A stretch of DNA of 64,000 nt from Acidobacteriaceae bacterium. Lineage in GTDB: Bacteria > Acidobacteriota > Terriglobia > Terriglobales > Acidobacteriaceae. The notes under the pieces were generated by a model. It was not told where the DNA came from and did not search any database. It saw nothing but the letters and a program-made list of their open reading frames with translations. Positions within the stretch are counted from its first letter, which is position 1. Each line of letters opens with the position of its first letter. The translations under genes were made by a program, and so were the position numbers. Where the stretch lies: contig JASHRF010000053.1 in assembly GCA_030037545.1 (NCBI GenBank), forward strand, positions 22,966 to 86,965, read 5' to 3'. Shown piece by piece: positions 54,367 to 63,630 of the stretch.

Positions 54367-54510
54367 ATGATGCATTGGCTACTGATGAACGGCGGCATTT
54401 TGGCGGTCCTCGTGACCGCAGGCATAGCGGTGCTGCTGGTCTGCTGCCTGGAGTGCTCCGACTGTTCCAAGCGCGAGAAAGACGATCTGTTTCACCGCAA
54501 CGAGCTGTGA
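54367..54510 (+). CDS. Possible small Cys-rich membrane protein
   Basis: A 47-codon ORF too short for the track: MMHWLLMNGGILAVLVTAGI, AVLLVCCLECSDCSKREKDD, LFHRNEL. One hydrophobic helix is followed by a four-Cys cluster (CCLECSDC) and a charged tail. No clear ribosome-binding site precedes the ATG. It lies alone between two minus-strand genes, so it would be antisense to nothing. Confidence 0.45.
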   Translation: MMHWLLMNGGILAVLVTAGIAVLLVCCLECSDCSKREKDDLFHRNEL

Positions 54511-54529
54511 GACCTTGCAGCCGTAGCAT

Positions 54530-54892
54530 TCAAGGCGCAATCGTTCCCTGGTGAAAGCGCAACCGCCACCCACCTGATTCTTTCGTCCACAAAGAACTGC
54601 GCAAGGCTGTGGTGTGTATTCCTGTCGTCAGATCGGTGCGCATCGTGCGGTAAGTAATCAACGCCACGGTCGCAGCAAGAAGCGTGCAACGAAACTCACC
54701 TGCTCGAATCTCCTGGTTCGCTTCCATTGCCAGCGCATCAACGATCTGTTGGCGGGTCCACACGCGCCCCGAGGAGCCGAACTCTTCGAAATCTCTTGCC
54801 AGCAGGTTCTCAACCCGAGGGCGGTCGCGGCGAACCGCTGGATTCAGCAGTGCTCGTTCCAGGTCCAGCAACTCATCGGCGGGCGATTTCAT
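54530..54892 (-). CDS. DUF4440/NTF2-like protein
   Basis: A 120-residue soluble protein: LLDLERALLNPAVRRDRPRV, ENLLARDFEEFGSSGRVWTR, QQIVDALAMEANQ, and late strands GGWRLRFHQGTIAP. This matches the DUF4440 group of NTF2-like folds; function unknown. Its start overlaps the stop of the peptidase gene by 4 bp, so it is the second gene of that operon. Confidence 0.8.
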   Translation of the reverse strand: MKSPADELLDLERALLNPAVRRDRPRVENLLARDFEEFGSSGRVWTRQQIVDALAMEANQEIRAGEFRCTLLAATVALITYRTMRTDLTTGIHTTALRSSLWTKESGGWRLRFHQGTIAP

Positions 54893-57111
54893 TGCCCCGC
54901 CGGCGGCATCAGGTAATTCTCAAACTGCGCCAGAATGCGATTGAAGAGCTCCGTGCGCACATCCGCCCCGGCGATGGAGTGCGTCTTGCGAGGGAAGATC
55001 TGCAGATCGTAGGTCTTTTGGGCTTCGATCAGTTGCTGGATCAATTGCACGGTGTTTTCAATGTGCACGTTGTCGTCGCCCGTGCCGTGGCAGATCAGCA
55101 GGCGGCCCTTCAGGTTGGCCGCAGAAGTGACCACCGAATCCTCCCGATAGGCCTGCGCATCCTCCGACGGCAGTCCCAGGTAGCGCTCCGTGTAAATGGA
55201 ATCGTAGTCGCGCCAGTTGGTGACCGGAGCTACGGACACGCCGGCGCGGAAACGATCGGAATGGGTCATGGCATACAGCGTAAAAGTGCCGCCCCAGCTC
55301 CATCCCCACCACCCCAGCCGCTGGGGATCGAGCCGCGGAAACTGAGCCAGGGCGGCATCTATCACGGTCAACTGATCCTCGAGCTGAATGGGGCCGAAGT
55401 CGTGATAGGCGAACTGCGCGAAGGTGCGCCCGCGCCCCGCCATACCGCGATTGTCGGCGTGCAGCACGGCAAAGCCATGATCGGCCAGCACCTCGTCAAA
55501 GAGCAGCGAATCGCCCCAGCGGTCGGCCACATCCATCACCCCTGGCCCGCCGTAGGGGTTCACGATCAGCGGCACGCTGTGGACCGCGGTGCTTTCGGGT
55601 AGCAGCAGCGTGGCGTAGAGGGGAGTGCCGTCATGAGCCTTCACCTCAAGCTGCCGCGGCGCGCGCAGATGGTAGGCGTCGAGCGCATGCGTCTGCCAGA
55701 AAACGTTGCAATGCCCCGGCGCGGCGCACAGGCTCAGCGTAGGCGGGTCCGTGAGCGTGGATTGCCTCTCAGTGTATGCGGTTCCTTGCGGCGCAAAATC
55801 GCCCACGTGAAATCCCGCGCCGCTGCTGAGCTGCTTGCTCTCCCCGTCGAAGTTCACCTGCCACAATTGCTGCTGCAGCGCATTGCCCTGGTTCGATGCG
55901 TAATCGATGAGCTTCCCCTTAGTATCGACGCGGTAGACGGAGCTCACTTCAAAATCGCCGCTGGTAAGCTGGCGCACCAGTTTGGCCGGCGCGTTCAGGG
56001 GGTGCGTCCGGTCGTAGCTGTAGAGATAAATCTGGTTGTGCCCGCTGGTCCAGTTAGTGAGAATAATGTATCCGTCCTCGACTGTCACGTCGTAGTCTTC
56101 ATCGAGAAACCTGTTGTCGCTGATCTCCAGCACCGGCTGCGATTCGGCGCTGTATACGTCGGCAAAGTAGATAGTGCGGTGCTTGTGGTCGCGGGTGAGC
56201 GCCTCGATCCACACCGTCTTGTCGTCGACCCAGCCGAAGCGCGGAATGTAATCGTCGCCGGCGTGGACGGGGACCCGCATCCAGCCGGTCTTGCCGCCAT
56301 GCGCGCTCACCACGCCCACGTGCACCTCGGGATTGGGATCGCCGGGTTGCGGATAGCGCTGCATTTCCACACTGGCGTGCACCGGAATCCAGTCCGTGAT
56401 GGGATACTGCGGAACGTTGGTTTCGTTCATCTGCAGGTAGGCGATGGCCTTCGAATCCGGCGACCAGAAGTAGTTGCTGCGCGTATCCAGCTCTTCCTCG
56501 TACACCCAGTCCACGGCGCCGTTCAGTATGTCCTGTCCGCTGGAGGGGTTGGGCGCAGCCGCAATCATTTGCGTAGACGCAGCAGGGGTACGCATGTCGA
56601 TCACCGCCAGGCCATGGTTGCGCAGAAACGAAATCGAATGGCCATCGGGCGAGAACTTGGGATCGTCGCCGGAGGCGGCATCCGAATCCCCCACCTGCAC
56701 GCCCGTCCCGGTCTTCAGGTCGTAGTACCACAGGTGGCCGTTGGAGTCGAAAAGCAGGTGCTTGGAATCAGGTGCCCACAGGTAGCTGGCCATGTGATAG
56801 CGCAGGCGATTGGCACGGTCCTCCTCCGTGCCGCCGCTTTCAGCGAGCGATGACATCTTGTCGCGGCTCACCAGGATGTGCGGCTTGCCGGTGCCGGGAT
56901 CGAGGTCGATCAGCTCGCCGCTATCGATATAGGTCAGGTGCTGGCCATCGGGCGACCAGGTGAGCTGCTCGGGGGGGTGGCCGAGAAGCGACCCGTGCCC
57001 ATAAATCGCCTCCACCGAAAGCGTCTCGGCGGGCGTCTGGGCGCATGCGGAGCGGGTAGCGAAAGAACAGGCAACAAGAATGAAAACAAGAAGAGCGGTT
57101 GCTGGCTTCAA
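54889..57111 (-). CDS. Secreted DPP-IV-like prolyl oligopeptidase (S9 family)
   Basis: A 740-residue protein with a signal peptide (LKPATALLVFILVACSFATRSACAQ). An eight-bladed propeller follows (WSPDGQHLTYIDSGELIDLD and related repeats), then an alpha/beta-hydrolase domain with the nucleophile in GWWGWSWGGTFTLYAMT, Asp in CHGTGDDNVHIENT and His in FPRKTHSIAG. This is the S9B layout of dipeptidyl peptidase IV, cleaving X-Pro dipeptides. I place the start at a TTG (57111) with GGAGG 8 nt upstream; the track ORF adds 34 residues. Confidence 0.92.
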   Translation of the reverse strand: MKPATALLVFILVACSFATRSACAQTPAETLSVEAIYGHGSLLGHPPEQLTWSPDGQHLTYIDSGELIDLDPGTGKPHILVSRDKMSSLAESGGTEEDRANRLRYHMASYLWAPDSKHLLFDSNGHLWYYDLKTGTGVQVGDSDAASGDDPKFSPDGHSISFLRNHGLAVIDMRTPAASTQMIAAAPNPSSGQDILNGAVDWVYEEELDTRSNYFWSPDSKAIAYLQMNETNVPQYPITDWIPVHASVEMQRYPQPGDPNPEVHVGVVSAHGGKTGWMRVPVHAGDDYIPRFGWVDDKTVWIEALTRDHKHRTIYFADVYSAESQPVLEISDNRFLDEDYDVTVEDGYIILTNWTSGHNQIYLYSYDRTHPLNAPAKLVRQLTSGDFEVSSVYRVDTKGKLIDYASNQGNALQQQLWQVNFDGESKQLSSGAGFHVGDFAPQGTAYTERQSTLTDPPTLSLCAAPGHCNVFWQTHALDAYHLRAPRQLEVKAHDGTPLYATLLLPESTAVHSVPLIVNPYGGPGVMDVADRWGDSLLFDEVLADHGFAVLHADNRGMAGRGRTFAQFAYHDFGPIQLEDQLTVIDAALAQFPRLDPQRLGWWGWSWGGTFTLYAMTHSDRFRAGVSVAPVTNWRDYDSIYTERYLGLPSEDAQAYREDSVVTSAANLKGRLLICHGTGDDNVHIENTVQLIQQLIEAQKTYDLQIFPRKTHSIAGADVRTELFNRILAQFENYLMPPAGQ

Positions 57112-57560
57112 ATGAGGTTCCTCCAGGGATTGGGGCCGTGAGCCTTTGCGCAGCGATTCAGGAAAAGAGCAGGCGCCAAAGCGGTTCTCCAATCGGTGTA
57201 GAGCGCAGCCCAATCTCTAAGCGGCGTTTTGATCACCGGGGTAGCGTCGCCGGGGGCGGCAGGTGGCTCGAAGAGCCAGTGTCGCTGGGGTGGAAGTAAA
57301 CGCCACTTTGCACGCCCCTCAAGACTTCGCGTTCATTGGAGTACCGCCGTAACAGCAACAAGTTTAAACTACCCTGTCCGGCCTCCGGTGCAGAAATAGC
57401 CGGTCACTTTGAATCGGCACTCATTGAAGTGCCCCTGTGGTGAAGGACTGGGTTCCAGCCCGTACATGAGAGGCCACAATATGACTCGGGGGCTTAGCCC
57501 CTGAGGGATATCGGCCTTCCTACTGTAAAGCTTCCGTTGCACTGCCCGCGCAGACCGTGT
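57112..57560. other. Spacer of about 450 bp with a possible divergent repeat copy
   Basis: No gene was seen. About 57488-57508 reads GGGGGCTTAGCCCCTGAGGGA, resembling the first stem of the MITE-like repeat in inverted orientation, but no terminal repeats are left. The rest carries the promoters of the divergent peptidase and DUF2252 genes. Confidence 0.45.
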
Positions 57561-58883
57561 ATGGTGCGCACTATGCACTGGATGAGCGTGGAAGAGCGAC
57601 GCAGGCTGGGGCGAGCACAGCGCAAGCTGGCGCGGCGGCATGCGCACGAGAGCCTGCAGCCACAGCAGCGGCCGACGTCCGCACTCGAACTACTGGAGCA
57701 CTCCATGCTGGGCCGCGTCCCGTCGCTGATCCGGCTCAAGTACAAGATGATGGCCGAGTCTCCGTTCGCGTACCTTCGCGGCGCAGCCCCGGTGATGGCA
57801 GCCGACCTGGCGGCGCTTCCGCGCACCGGCATCGTGACCCAGATTTGCGGCGACGCGCACGTACGTAATCTGGGCGCATATGCTGCACCCGACGGACGCC
57901 TGCTCTTCGACATGAACGACTTCGACGAGACCGTCGCCGCACCCTTCGAGTGGGACCTGAAGCGCATGGCGGCTTCATTGGTGCTGGCCGGCCGCGCGGC
58001 TGGCCACAAGCAGGTTTCGGCCTGCGAAGCCGTGGAGGCGTGTGTCGCGAGTTACGCCGCCCTGATGCGCGAATTCGCGGAGATGCCGCACATCGAGGTG
58101 GCGCGCTTCCAGGTGCATCGCATGGATCTGGCCAAACCGGTACACGCCGCGCTCCTCAAGGCCGAGCGCGCCATCCCGCAGCACACCCTCGAGCACCTGA
58201 CTGAGCCCGTGGGAAAAAAGAACGCGCTGCGCCGCTTCAAAGAATCGAAGCCCATGCTCTCGCGCGTCACCGGCGCACGCGCCAAAGCCGTGCTGCGCTC
58301 GCTCAAGGCCTACACCGCCATGCTGGAGCCGCAGCGCCAGCACTTGCTGTCGCTCTACCGGCCCGTGGACGTGGCTTTCAAAGTGGTGGGCACGGGCTCC
58401 GTAGGCCTGCGCGACTACTGCGTCTACTTCGAGGGCAACGGCTCCAAGGATCCGCTCTTCCTGCAAATCAAGGAAGAGACGCAGTCAGCCTACGCCCCGT
58501 ATGTGGAGGATGGGCGCGCCGCCCATAACGGCCAGCGCGTAGCCGAAGGCCAGCGTGCCATGCAGATGCAATCGGACCCGTTCCTGCACTGGACGCACAT
58601 AGGCCGCCGCCAGTTCCTCGTCCGCCAGCTTAACGACCACAAAGGCTCCATCGAGATCGACGATCTGGCCGGCGACAATCTGAAGGCCTACGCCGAAGTC
58701 TGCGGCGAACTGTTGGCCCGCGGCCACGCCCGTGCCGGCGATGCGCTGGTCATTGCCAGTTATCTGGGCAATGGCGAAAATTTCGCGGAAGCGCTCAGCA
58801 AATTCGGTGCCCGCTACGCCGACCAGACTGAGATGGATTGGGAGGAACTGAAGCGGTCGGGGAAGGCTAAGAGCAAACGGTAG
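57561..58883 (+). CDS. DUF2252 family protein
   Basis: A 440-residue protein with DUF2252 marks: SLIRLKYKMMAESPFAYLRG, TQICGDAHVRNLGAYAAPDG, RLLFDMNDFDETVAAPFEWD, LKRMAASLVLAGR, and VGTGSVGLRDYCVYFEGNGS. GDAHxxN and the later NDFDE resemble kinase-like catalytic (HxDxxxxN) and metal (DxD) motifs, so a phosphotransferase role is plausible but unproven. The start is ambiguous among close ATGs; I use 57561. Confidence 0.88.
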   Translation: MVRTMHWMSVEERRRLGRAQRKLARRHAHESLQPQQRPTSALELLEHSMLGRVPSLIRLKYKMMAESPFAYLRGAAPVMAADLAALPRTGIVTQICGDAHVRNLGAYAAPDGRLLFDMNDFDETVAAPFEWDLKRMAASLVLAGRAAGHKQVSACEAVEACVASYAALMREFAEMPHIEVARFQVHRMDLAKPVHAALLKAERAIPQHTLEHLTEPVGKKNALRRFKESKPMLSRVTGARAKAVLRSLKAYTAMLEPQRQHLLSLYRPVDVAFKVVGTGSVGLRDYCVYFEGNGSKDPLFLQIKEETQSAYAPYVEDGRAAHNGQRVAEGQRAMQMQSDPFLHWTHIGRRQFLVRQLNDHKGSIEIDDLAGDNLKAYAEVCGELLARGHARAGDALVIASYLGNGENFAEALSKFGARYADQTEMDWEELKRSGKAKSKR

Positions 58884-58905
58884 GCTTGCGCAAGCCGTCT
58901 CTCTC

Positions 58906-60132
58906 ATGGGCAATTCTGTGACCAATGCAACTTCCAACCGAACCGCACGCCTCACCGGCGCGCACGCGCGTTCGCTGGCCTTCGAAGCCGGCTTCAGCGA
59001 CTCCGGCGTGGTCGCGCTCCCGCACGCCGAGGACGAGCGCGATGCGCGGCGCTTCGCGGAGTGGGTGCAAGCGGGACGCGCGGGCACGATGCGTTATCTT
59101 GAGCGCACGGCCGAAAGCGGCGAACTGGCGCGGGCACGTGTGGGTCTGCCGTTCCCGTGGGCGCGCTCGGCTGTGGTCTGCTTTGCGCGCTATGACAGCG
59201 CGCATCCACATTCGACAGCCCCAGCCGATCCGAGCACAGGCTGGATCGCGCGTTATGCCTGGTCGAGTTGTAGAGACGCAGCCGGCGCGCGCCGGCCCAG
59301 CGACTATCACAAGGTTCTCTTGAAGCGGCTGAAGGCGCTCGAAGCCCGTCTGCACGTCAAATTAGGCGAGTTCGAGGCACGCGCGTATGTCGATACCGGG
59401 CCGCTTGTCGAGCGGGCCCTGGCCACTGCAGCGGGCCTAGGCTGGACGGCCAAAAACACTTGCCTCATCCATCCCGAGTTCGGATCGTTCGGATTTCTAG
59501 CTGTCCTCCTTACATCGCTGCCGGTCCAAGAGGAAAATTCGCCTCCGGCGCCAGCCCCGGCGCATGCGCCGGCATGTCACGCGCAGCTTGTTCCCGATCG
59601 CTGCGGAAGCTGCCGGCGCTGCATCGACGCCTGCCCCACCGGTGCGCTCATTGCTCCCTACCACATGGACGCCGTGCGCTGCATCTCCTACCTGACCATC
59701 GAGCACAAGGGACCAATTGCCGAAGAGCTGATGCAAGGCATGGGCCGTCAGGTCTTCGGCTGCGACATCTGCCAGGACGTGTGCCCATGGAACGATCGCG
59801 CGCTGCGTCGCGCGCCGATCGTCGCCGACCCGGAGCTGGAACCGCGCGAGGAATTGGTGAATCCGGCGCTGGAAGCTCTGGCGGCAATGAGCGAGACGGA
59901 TTTTGAGAAGCGTTTCAATGGGTCGCCGGTGCGCCGCGCGGGGTTCAACGGCTTGCGGCGCAATATTGCTATCGCCATGGGCAACAGCGGTTTGACGCAG
60001 TTTACTGCGCGGCTTGAAGCGTGGGCCGCGGACGCCGACCAGGGCCTGCGCGCCGCGGCCCAATGGGCGTTCCGCCGGCTTGCCGAGCGCAGAGGAGGCG
60101 CAAAGGAATATCCTGAAACAAAGACATCCTGA
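58906..60132 (+). CDS. queG: Epoxyqueuosine reductase, with a small internal insertion
   Basis: A 408-residue QueG. It has ARAYVDTGPLVERALATAAG, GLGWTAKNTCLIHPEFGSFG, two ferredoxin-type clusters (CGSCRRCIDACPTG and CDICQDVCPWN) and a C-terminal HEAT-like region. It uses cobalamin to reduce epoxyqueuosine to queuosine in tRNA. Between IARYAW and SDYHKVLLKR about 13 residues (SSCRDAAGARRP) are extra compared with the usual motif. It lies 22 bp after DUF2252. Confidence 0.94.
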   Translation: MGNSVTNATSNRTARLTGAHARSLAFEAGFSDSGVVALPHAEDERDARRFAEWVQAGRAGTMRYLERTAESGELARARVGLPFPWARSAVVCFARYDSAHPHSTAPADPSTGWIARYAWSSCRDAAGARRPSDYHKVLLKRLKALEARLHVKLGEFEARAYVDTGPLVERALATAAGLGWTAKNTCLIHPEFGSFGFLAVLLTSLPVQEENSPPAPAPAHAPACHAQLVPDRCGSCRRCIDACPTGALIAPYHMDAVRCISYLTIEHKGPIAEELMQGMGRQVFGCDICQDVCPWNDRALRRAPIVADPELEPREELVNPALEALAAMSETDFEKRFNGSPVRRAGFNGLRRNIAIAMGNSGLTQFTARLEAWAADADQGLRAAAQWAFRRLAERRGGAKEYPETKTS

Positions 60133-60195
60133 CCTTTCCGGGCTTTTCGAGCCCATCGAGTACCCGCATTTTTCCCGCTTCGAAAGGAGAAGCTG

Positions 60196-61164
60196 TTGGT
60201 GGAGTTGACGGAATCCGCAGCCACGAGTACGCAGGTAGCGGCGACCGAGCCGCCAGCGGCAAGCGTACCCGCAAACCAGTCATTAGCCGCGGCCCCCGCG
60301 CCTTCGAAGTGGTACCTGTGGCGCGTCCAGGGCAGGCAGGTTATCGATTATCTGCTCGACAGCGAAATACACACCTACGCCTTCAGCGTAGCCGCCAACG
60401 CGATTCTGTCCTTCATTCCGTTTTGCGTGCTGCTTTACACGCTGGCGCTCTCGGTCTTTCACTCTTCGGCCATGGTTGACGTGATTAACAGCATGGTGAA
60501 CTACTTTCTGCCCTCACACACATTCCGGCCGGATTGGCTGGCAAAAAACATCGAGGCGACGGCAATCCGATCTTCCGTGGGCGGCGTTCAGGCGCTTTCT
60601 TTGGTTATGATCCTGATTGCCTGCACGGGAATTTTCCTGCCCCTCGAAGTGGCGCTGAACCAGGCATGGGGCGTGACCAGGAGCCGCAACTACCTGTGGA
60701 ACCAGATTGTGGCTTTTGGGCTGGCGATCCTGATGGTGTTGTTGGGCGTGGGTAGCATCTTCCTGAACCTGGGCGCACAGCAGATTCTTACCGTGGTCTT
60801 TTTTCATCACACCGACAACTTTGTCTTCAATACCATAAGCTACTTGTGGCTGGCTCTGTCGACGGGCGTTGCGGCCATCCTGTTCTTCTTTTCGATTTAC
60901 TGGGTTTTGCCCAATCGGCGCGTGCCCTGGCGCCCGGTGCTGCGCACCTCGATCGTTACCGGGATCGTGTGGCTGCTGGCCAGACTCGTTTTCGTGGCTG
61001 TGCTGCCGCACCTGCACCTTAGCGATCTTTATGGCCCGTTTTATGTCTCGGTGGGACTGCTGTTCTGGGCCTATGTTTCCGGACTGATCCTGTTTGCCGG
61101 CGCGCAGTTCAGCGTGCGGCTGCTGGGAGACCGTTCCACCAAAGCCAAGAGGTTGCTTTCCTGA
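60196..61164 (+). CDS. YihY/BrkB-like membrane protein
   Basis: A 322-residue protein with about six membrane helices and family patterns: AFSVAANAILSFIPFCVLLY, WGVTRSRNYLWNQIVAFGLA, VLPNRRVPWRPVLRTSIVTG, YGPFYVSVGLLFWAYVSGLI. Function unknown (not RNase BN as once thought). The start is TTG at 60196 or GTG at 60199, both near AAAGGAGAAGC. Confidence 0.9.
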   Translation: MVELTESAATSTQVAATEPPAASVPANQSLAAAPAPSKWYLWRVQGRQVIDYLLDSEIHTYAFSVAANAILSFIPFCVLLYTLALSVFHSSAMVDVINSMVNYFLPSHTFRPDWLAKNIEATAIRSSVGGVQALSLVMILIACTGIFLPLEVALNQAWGVTRSRNYLWNQIVAFGLAILMVLLGVGSIFLNLGAQQILTVVFFHHTDNFVFNTISYLWLALSTGVAAILFFFSIYWVLPNRRVPWRPVLRTSIVTGIVWLLARLVFVAVLPHLHLSDLYGPFYVSVGLLFWAYVSGLILFAGAQFSVRLLGDRSTKAKRLLS

Positions 61165-61221
61165 GCGCAGCGAGACGAACGATCTGCAGTTCGCCTTTCA
61201 AAAGCAAACCGGTCGGGCGCC

Positions 61222-61476
61222 TCAGCGTCGCTTCGGCGTCTTCGCCATCATCTTCCCCTGCTTCCGCTGCTCGATGCGTCCCTGCCCGCGGCGGCCGATG
61301 CCCACCACGATCAGGCCGACGAGAAACACCACCCAGCCCCACCACAGATTGGCGTTGATGCCGAAACTCCTTGCGTAGAGCTCGGGCCGGGTGCGCGTGG
61401 CCAGGCCAAACGACAGCAGGATGATTCCGGTGATGGAGAGCATTAAACCCATGGGCAGGCGCAGATCGAGATTCAT
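61222..61476 (-). CDS. Small two-helix membrane protein
   Basis: An 84-residue protein with two hydrophobic segments (GLMLSITGIILLSFGLATR, LWWGWVVFLVGLIVVGIG) and a basic tail ending KTPKRR. No family recognised. It lies 13 bp downstream of the symporter gene on the same strand, so probably co-transcribed. Confidence 0.65.
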   Translation of the reverse strand: MNLDLRLPMGLMLSITGIILLSFGLATRTRPELYARSFGINANLWWGWVVFLVGLIVVGIGRRGQGRIEQRKQGKMMAKTPKRR

Positions 61477-61489
61477 GGCGCGTGACTCC

Positions 61490-63316
61490 TCATAGAAAGA
61501 TCAGGCTGACCGCTATGGCGGCGAGCAGAACGATACCGGCGAAGACCGCGGTCAAGCGAGCGCCGGAACCCTTTGCCGGACCCGCGGGCATAAGCGAGTA
61601 AACCAGGCCGGCCAGCTCCGCCTCAGGCCGCGCGCCGGTAAACAGACTCACGATGCCCGTGACGGCGAGATTTGCCAGGATGGCGCAGAGCGCCGCTCCC
61701 ACGTTCTGCTCGAGCGCGCTCGCAGGGTGATGCAGCACAGCGATCCATCCGCCGGCGATGCCGCGCACCGCACCGGCCGGCAGCGTGAGCCCGTAATGCG
61801 CCAGGGCGACCGCGAATCCGGCGATCATGCCTGCGAATGCGCCGTGGCCGGTGGCGCGTTTCCAGAACATGCCCAGCAGGAACGTGACCAGCATGGGCGC
61901 GAAGAAGACCGCAAACGCCACCGCGAGCAGATCGAGCAGACCGGGCATGTTGGGCGCGTGCAGCGCGGCGCAGGCCAATCCCGCCGAAAGAATGACGGCT
62001 GCCACGCACGTCCAGCGGGCCACGCCGAGATAGTGCTTCTCCGCTGCGCCCTTGCGAAAATACGGCTCGTACAGATCGCAGGTAAAGATGGTGTTGACGG
62101 CGGCGATGCGCGCGGCCACGCCGCCGGTGAGGCAGGCCAGCAGCGCGGTAATGGCCAGCCCGATCAACCCGGTGGGCAGGTTATAGGGCAGCAGGTTGGG
62201 CGTAGCCATGGCGTAATCGAGCAGCGGATGGCCGTGCGCATCGCGGAGGATGCTGCCGCCCATGGGATCGGCCACGGAGCTGGTGCGCGCCGGGATCGCG
62301 CCCTGGCCCTCCTCGGCTGGGCGCGGAACAACATTGATCTCGTGGTAAATCGCGCCGTTTTCGGTGCGTATCACCATGGACGTGTGCGGCGTGGGCAGGC
62401 CGATGGCAATGATGCCGGGCACGACCAGCAGAAACGGCAAAAATACTTTGACGGCCGCGGCGATGAGCGGAGCCCGGCGAGCAGCAGGAGCGTTTTCTGC
62501 GGCCATGGCCGTTTGCAGCACACTGAAATCCGTGCACCAGTAGCCGGCGGTAAGCACAATGCCGATGCCGGTGGCGATCGCGAGAGTGCTAAATCCCGGC
62601 GCGGGTGCGCCGCCTGTCGCCTGGGATGCAACGGAAGCGAAGTTGGCCTTCAATCCGCTCCAGCCGCCAACCTGCTTGAGGCCGAGCAGCACCATGGGCT
62701 GGAATCCGGCCACCAGCACAAAAAACTGCATCACCTGCGCATACATGGTTGCGCCCAGGCCGCCGAGCAGCACCACCACCAGCACGATGGCCCCGGGCAA
62801 CGCGATGGAGAGAACGAAAACGCCCTGGCTGCCGATCGTCTGCGCGTGAAAGATGACGTTGAAAATACCCAGTGCAACCAGGATGTGCGCCATCACGTAG
62901 AGCGATAGTGCCGCGTAGAGGATGGAGATGGCAAGAAACAAGACCGCGTTCAACGTGCGCGTTTTGGCGTCGAAGCGCAGGCCTAGATAGCCGGGCACGG
63001 AGCTGGCTTTTGACGTGTAGTAGACCGGCATCATGAACCATCCGGCAAAGAGCAGCGGAACCATGGAGCCGAGACCGAAGAAAGATGCGGTCGCAAAGCC
63101 GTAGCGCGCGCCGGCCGCGCCCATGCCCAGCACTTCAAGCGAGCCCAGGCTGGCGGCCACCAACGCCAGGCCGCAGAGCCACGCCGGCAAGGCGCGGCCG
63201 GCCAGCAGAAAATCGCCGCTGCCGGCGATGAACTGCCGCAGGCTGATGGCGATGCTGATCACGAAGAAGAAGTAGATCAGCACAATCATCCAGTCGATGG
63301 CGGCGAAGTTGGGCAC
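61490..63316 (-). CDS. Sodium:solute symporter (SSS family), large form
   Basis: A 608-residue protein with about 14 membrane segments and SSS marks: DFLLAGRALPAWLCGLALVA, SLGSLEVLGMGAAGARYGFA, PGYLGLRFDAKTRTLNAVLF, NTIFTCDLYEPYFRKGAAEK. A loop of some 60 residues (IYHEINVVPRPAEEGQGAIP) sits between helices. The substrate is unclear. I use the GTG at 63316 (VPNFAAIDWMIV); the track adds 53 residues. Confidence 0.92.
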   Translation of the reverse strand: MPNFAAIDWMIVLIYFFFVISIAISLRQFIAGSGDFLLAGRALPAWLCGLALVAASLGSLEVLGMGAAGARYGFATASFFGLGSMVPLLFAGWFMMPVYYTSKASSVPGYLGLRFDAKTRTLNAVLFLAISILYAALSLYVMAHILVALGIFNVIFHAQTIGSQGVFVLSIALPGAIVLVVVLLGGLGATMYAQVMQFFVLVAGFQPMVLLGLKQVGGWSGLKANFASVASQATGGAPAPGFSTLAIATGIGIVLTAGYWCTDFSVLQTAMAAENAPAARRAPLIAAAVKVFLPFLLVVPGIIAIGLPTPHTSMVIRTENGAIYHEINVVPRPAEEGQGAIPARTSSVADPMGGSILRDAHGHPLLDYAMATPNLLPYNLPTGLIGLAITALLACLTGGVAARIAAVNTIFTCDLYEPYFRKGAAEKHYLGVARWTCVAAVILSAGLACAALHAPNMPGLLDLLAVAFAVFFAPMLVTFLLGMFWKRATGHGAFAGMIAGFAVALAHYGLTLPAGAVRGIAGGWIAVLHHPASALEQNVGAALCAILANLAVTGIVSLFTGARPEAELAGLVYSLMPAGPAKGSGARLTAVFAGIVLLAAIAVSLIFL

Positions 63317-63507
63317 GTGCTCTCCCTGCGGTTTCCGGTTCCAGGATCGGGTGTTCGTTTCCAGGATCAACTGTAAGGAGTTGCGCCACGTCACGTCCAG
63401 ACGCGGACATGGAGCGCGATCTGGTTGGGCGCTCCGAGCGCCCCGGAGCGATGCTGCGAAAATAGCCGCTTCCAATCTTTGCGCTCACAACACGGTATGA
63501 AAATGCT

Positions 63508-63630
63508 TAGAAGCTGTTTCATAACCCTGTTTTGAAAGGGCACGGCTTCAGCCGTGCCAATAAGTTCCCTCAAAACGTGGGCCTTTAGCCCATGAGGTAC
63601 GATTACAGACGGGTTATGAAACCACATCTA
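63508..63630 (-). mobile_element. MITE-like repeat, full copy 3 (inverted)
   Basis: The same element as at 15356 and 28430 in opposite orientation: TAGAAGCTGTTTCATAACC on the left and GGTTATGAAACCACATCTA on the right, with GGCACGGCTTCAGCCGTGCC between. The first stem is partly altered (GGGCCTTTAGCCC). Its right end is contiguous with the inverted repeat of the IS5-type element. Confidence 0.85.

Noticed and set aside
61727-62908. 393-residue plus-strand ORF opposite the large symporter
   Set aside because: Antisense shadow; the opposite frame has the SSS motifs.
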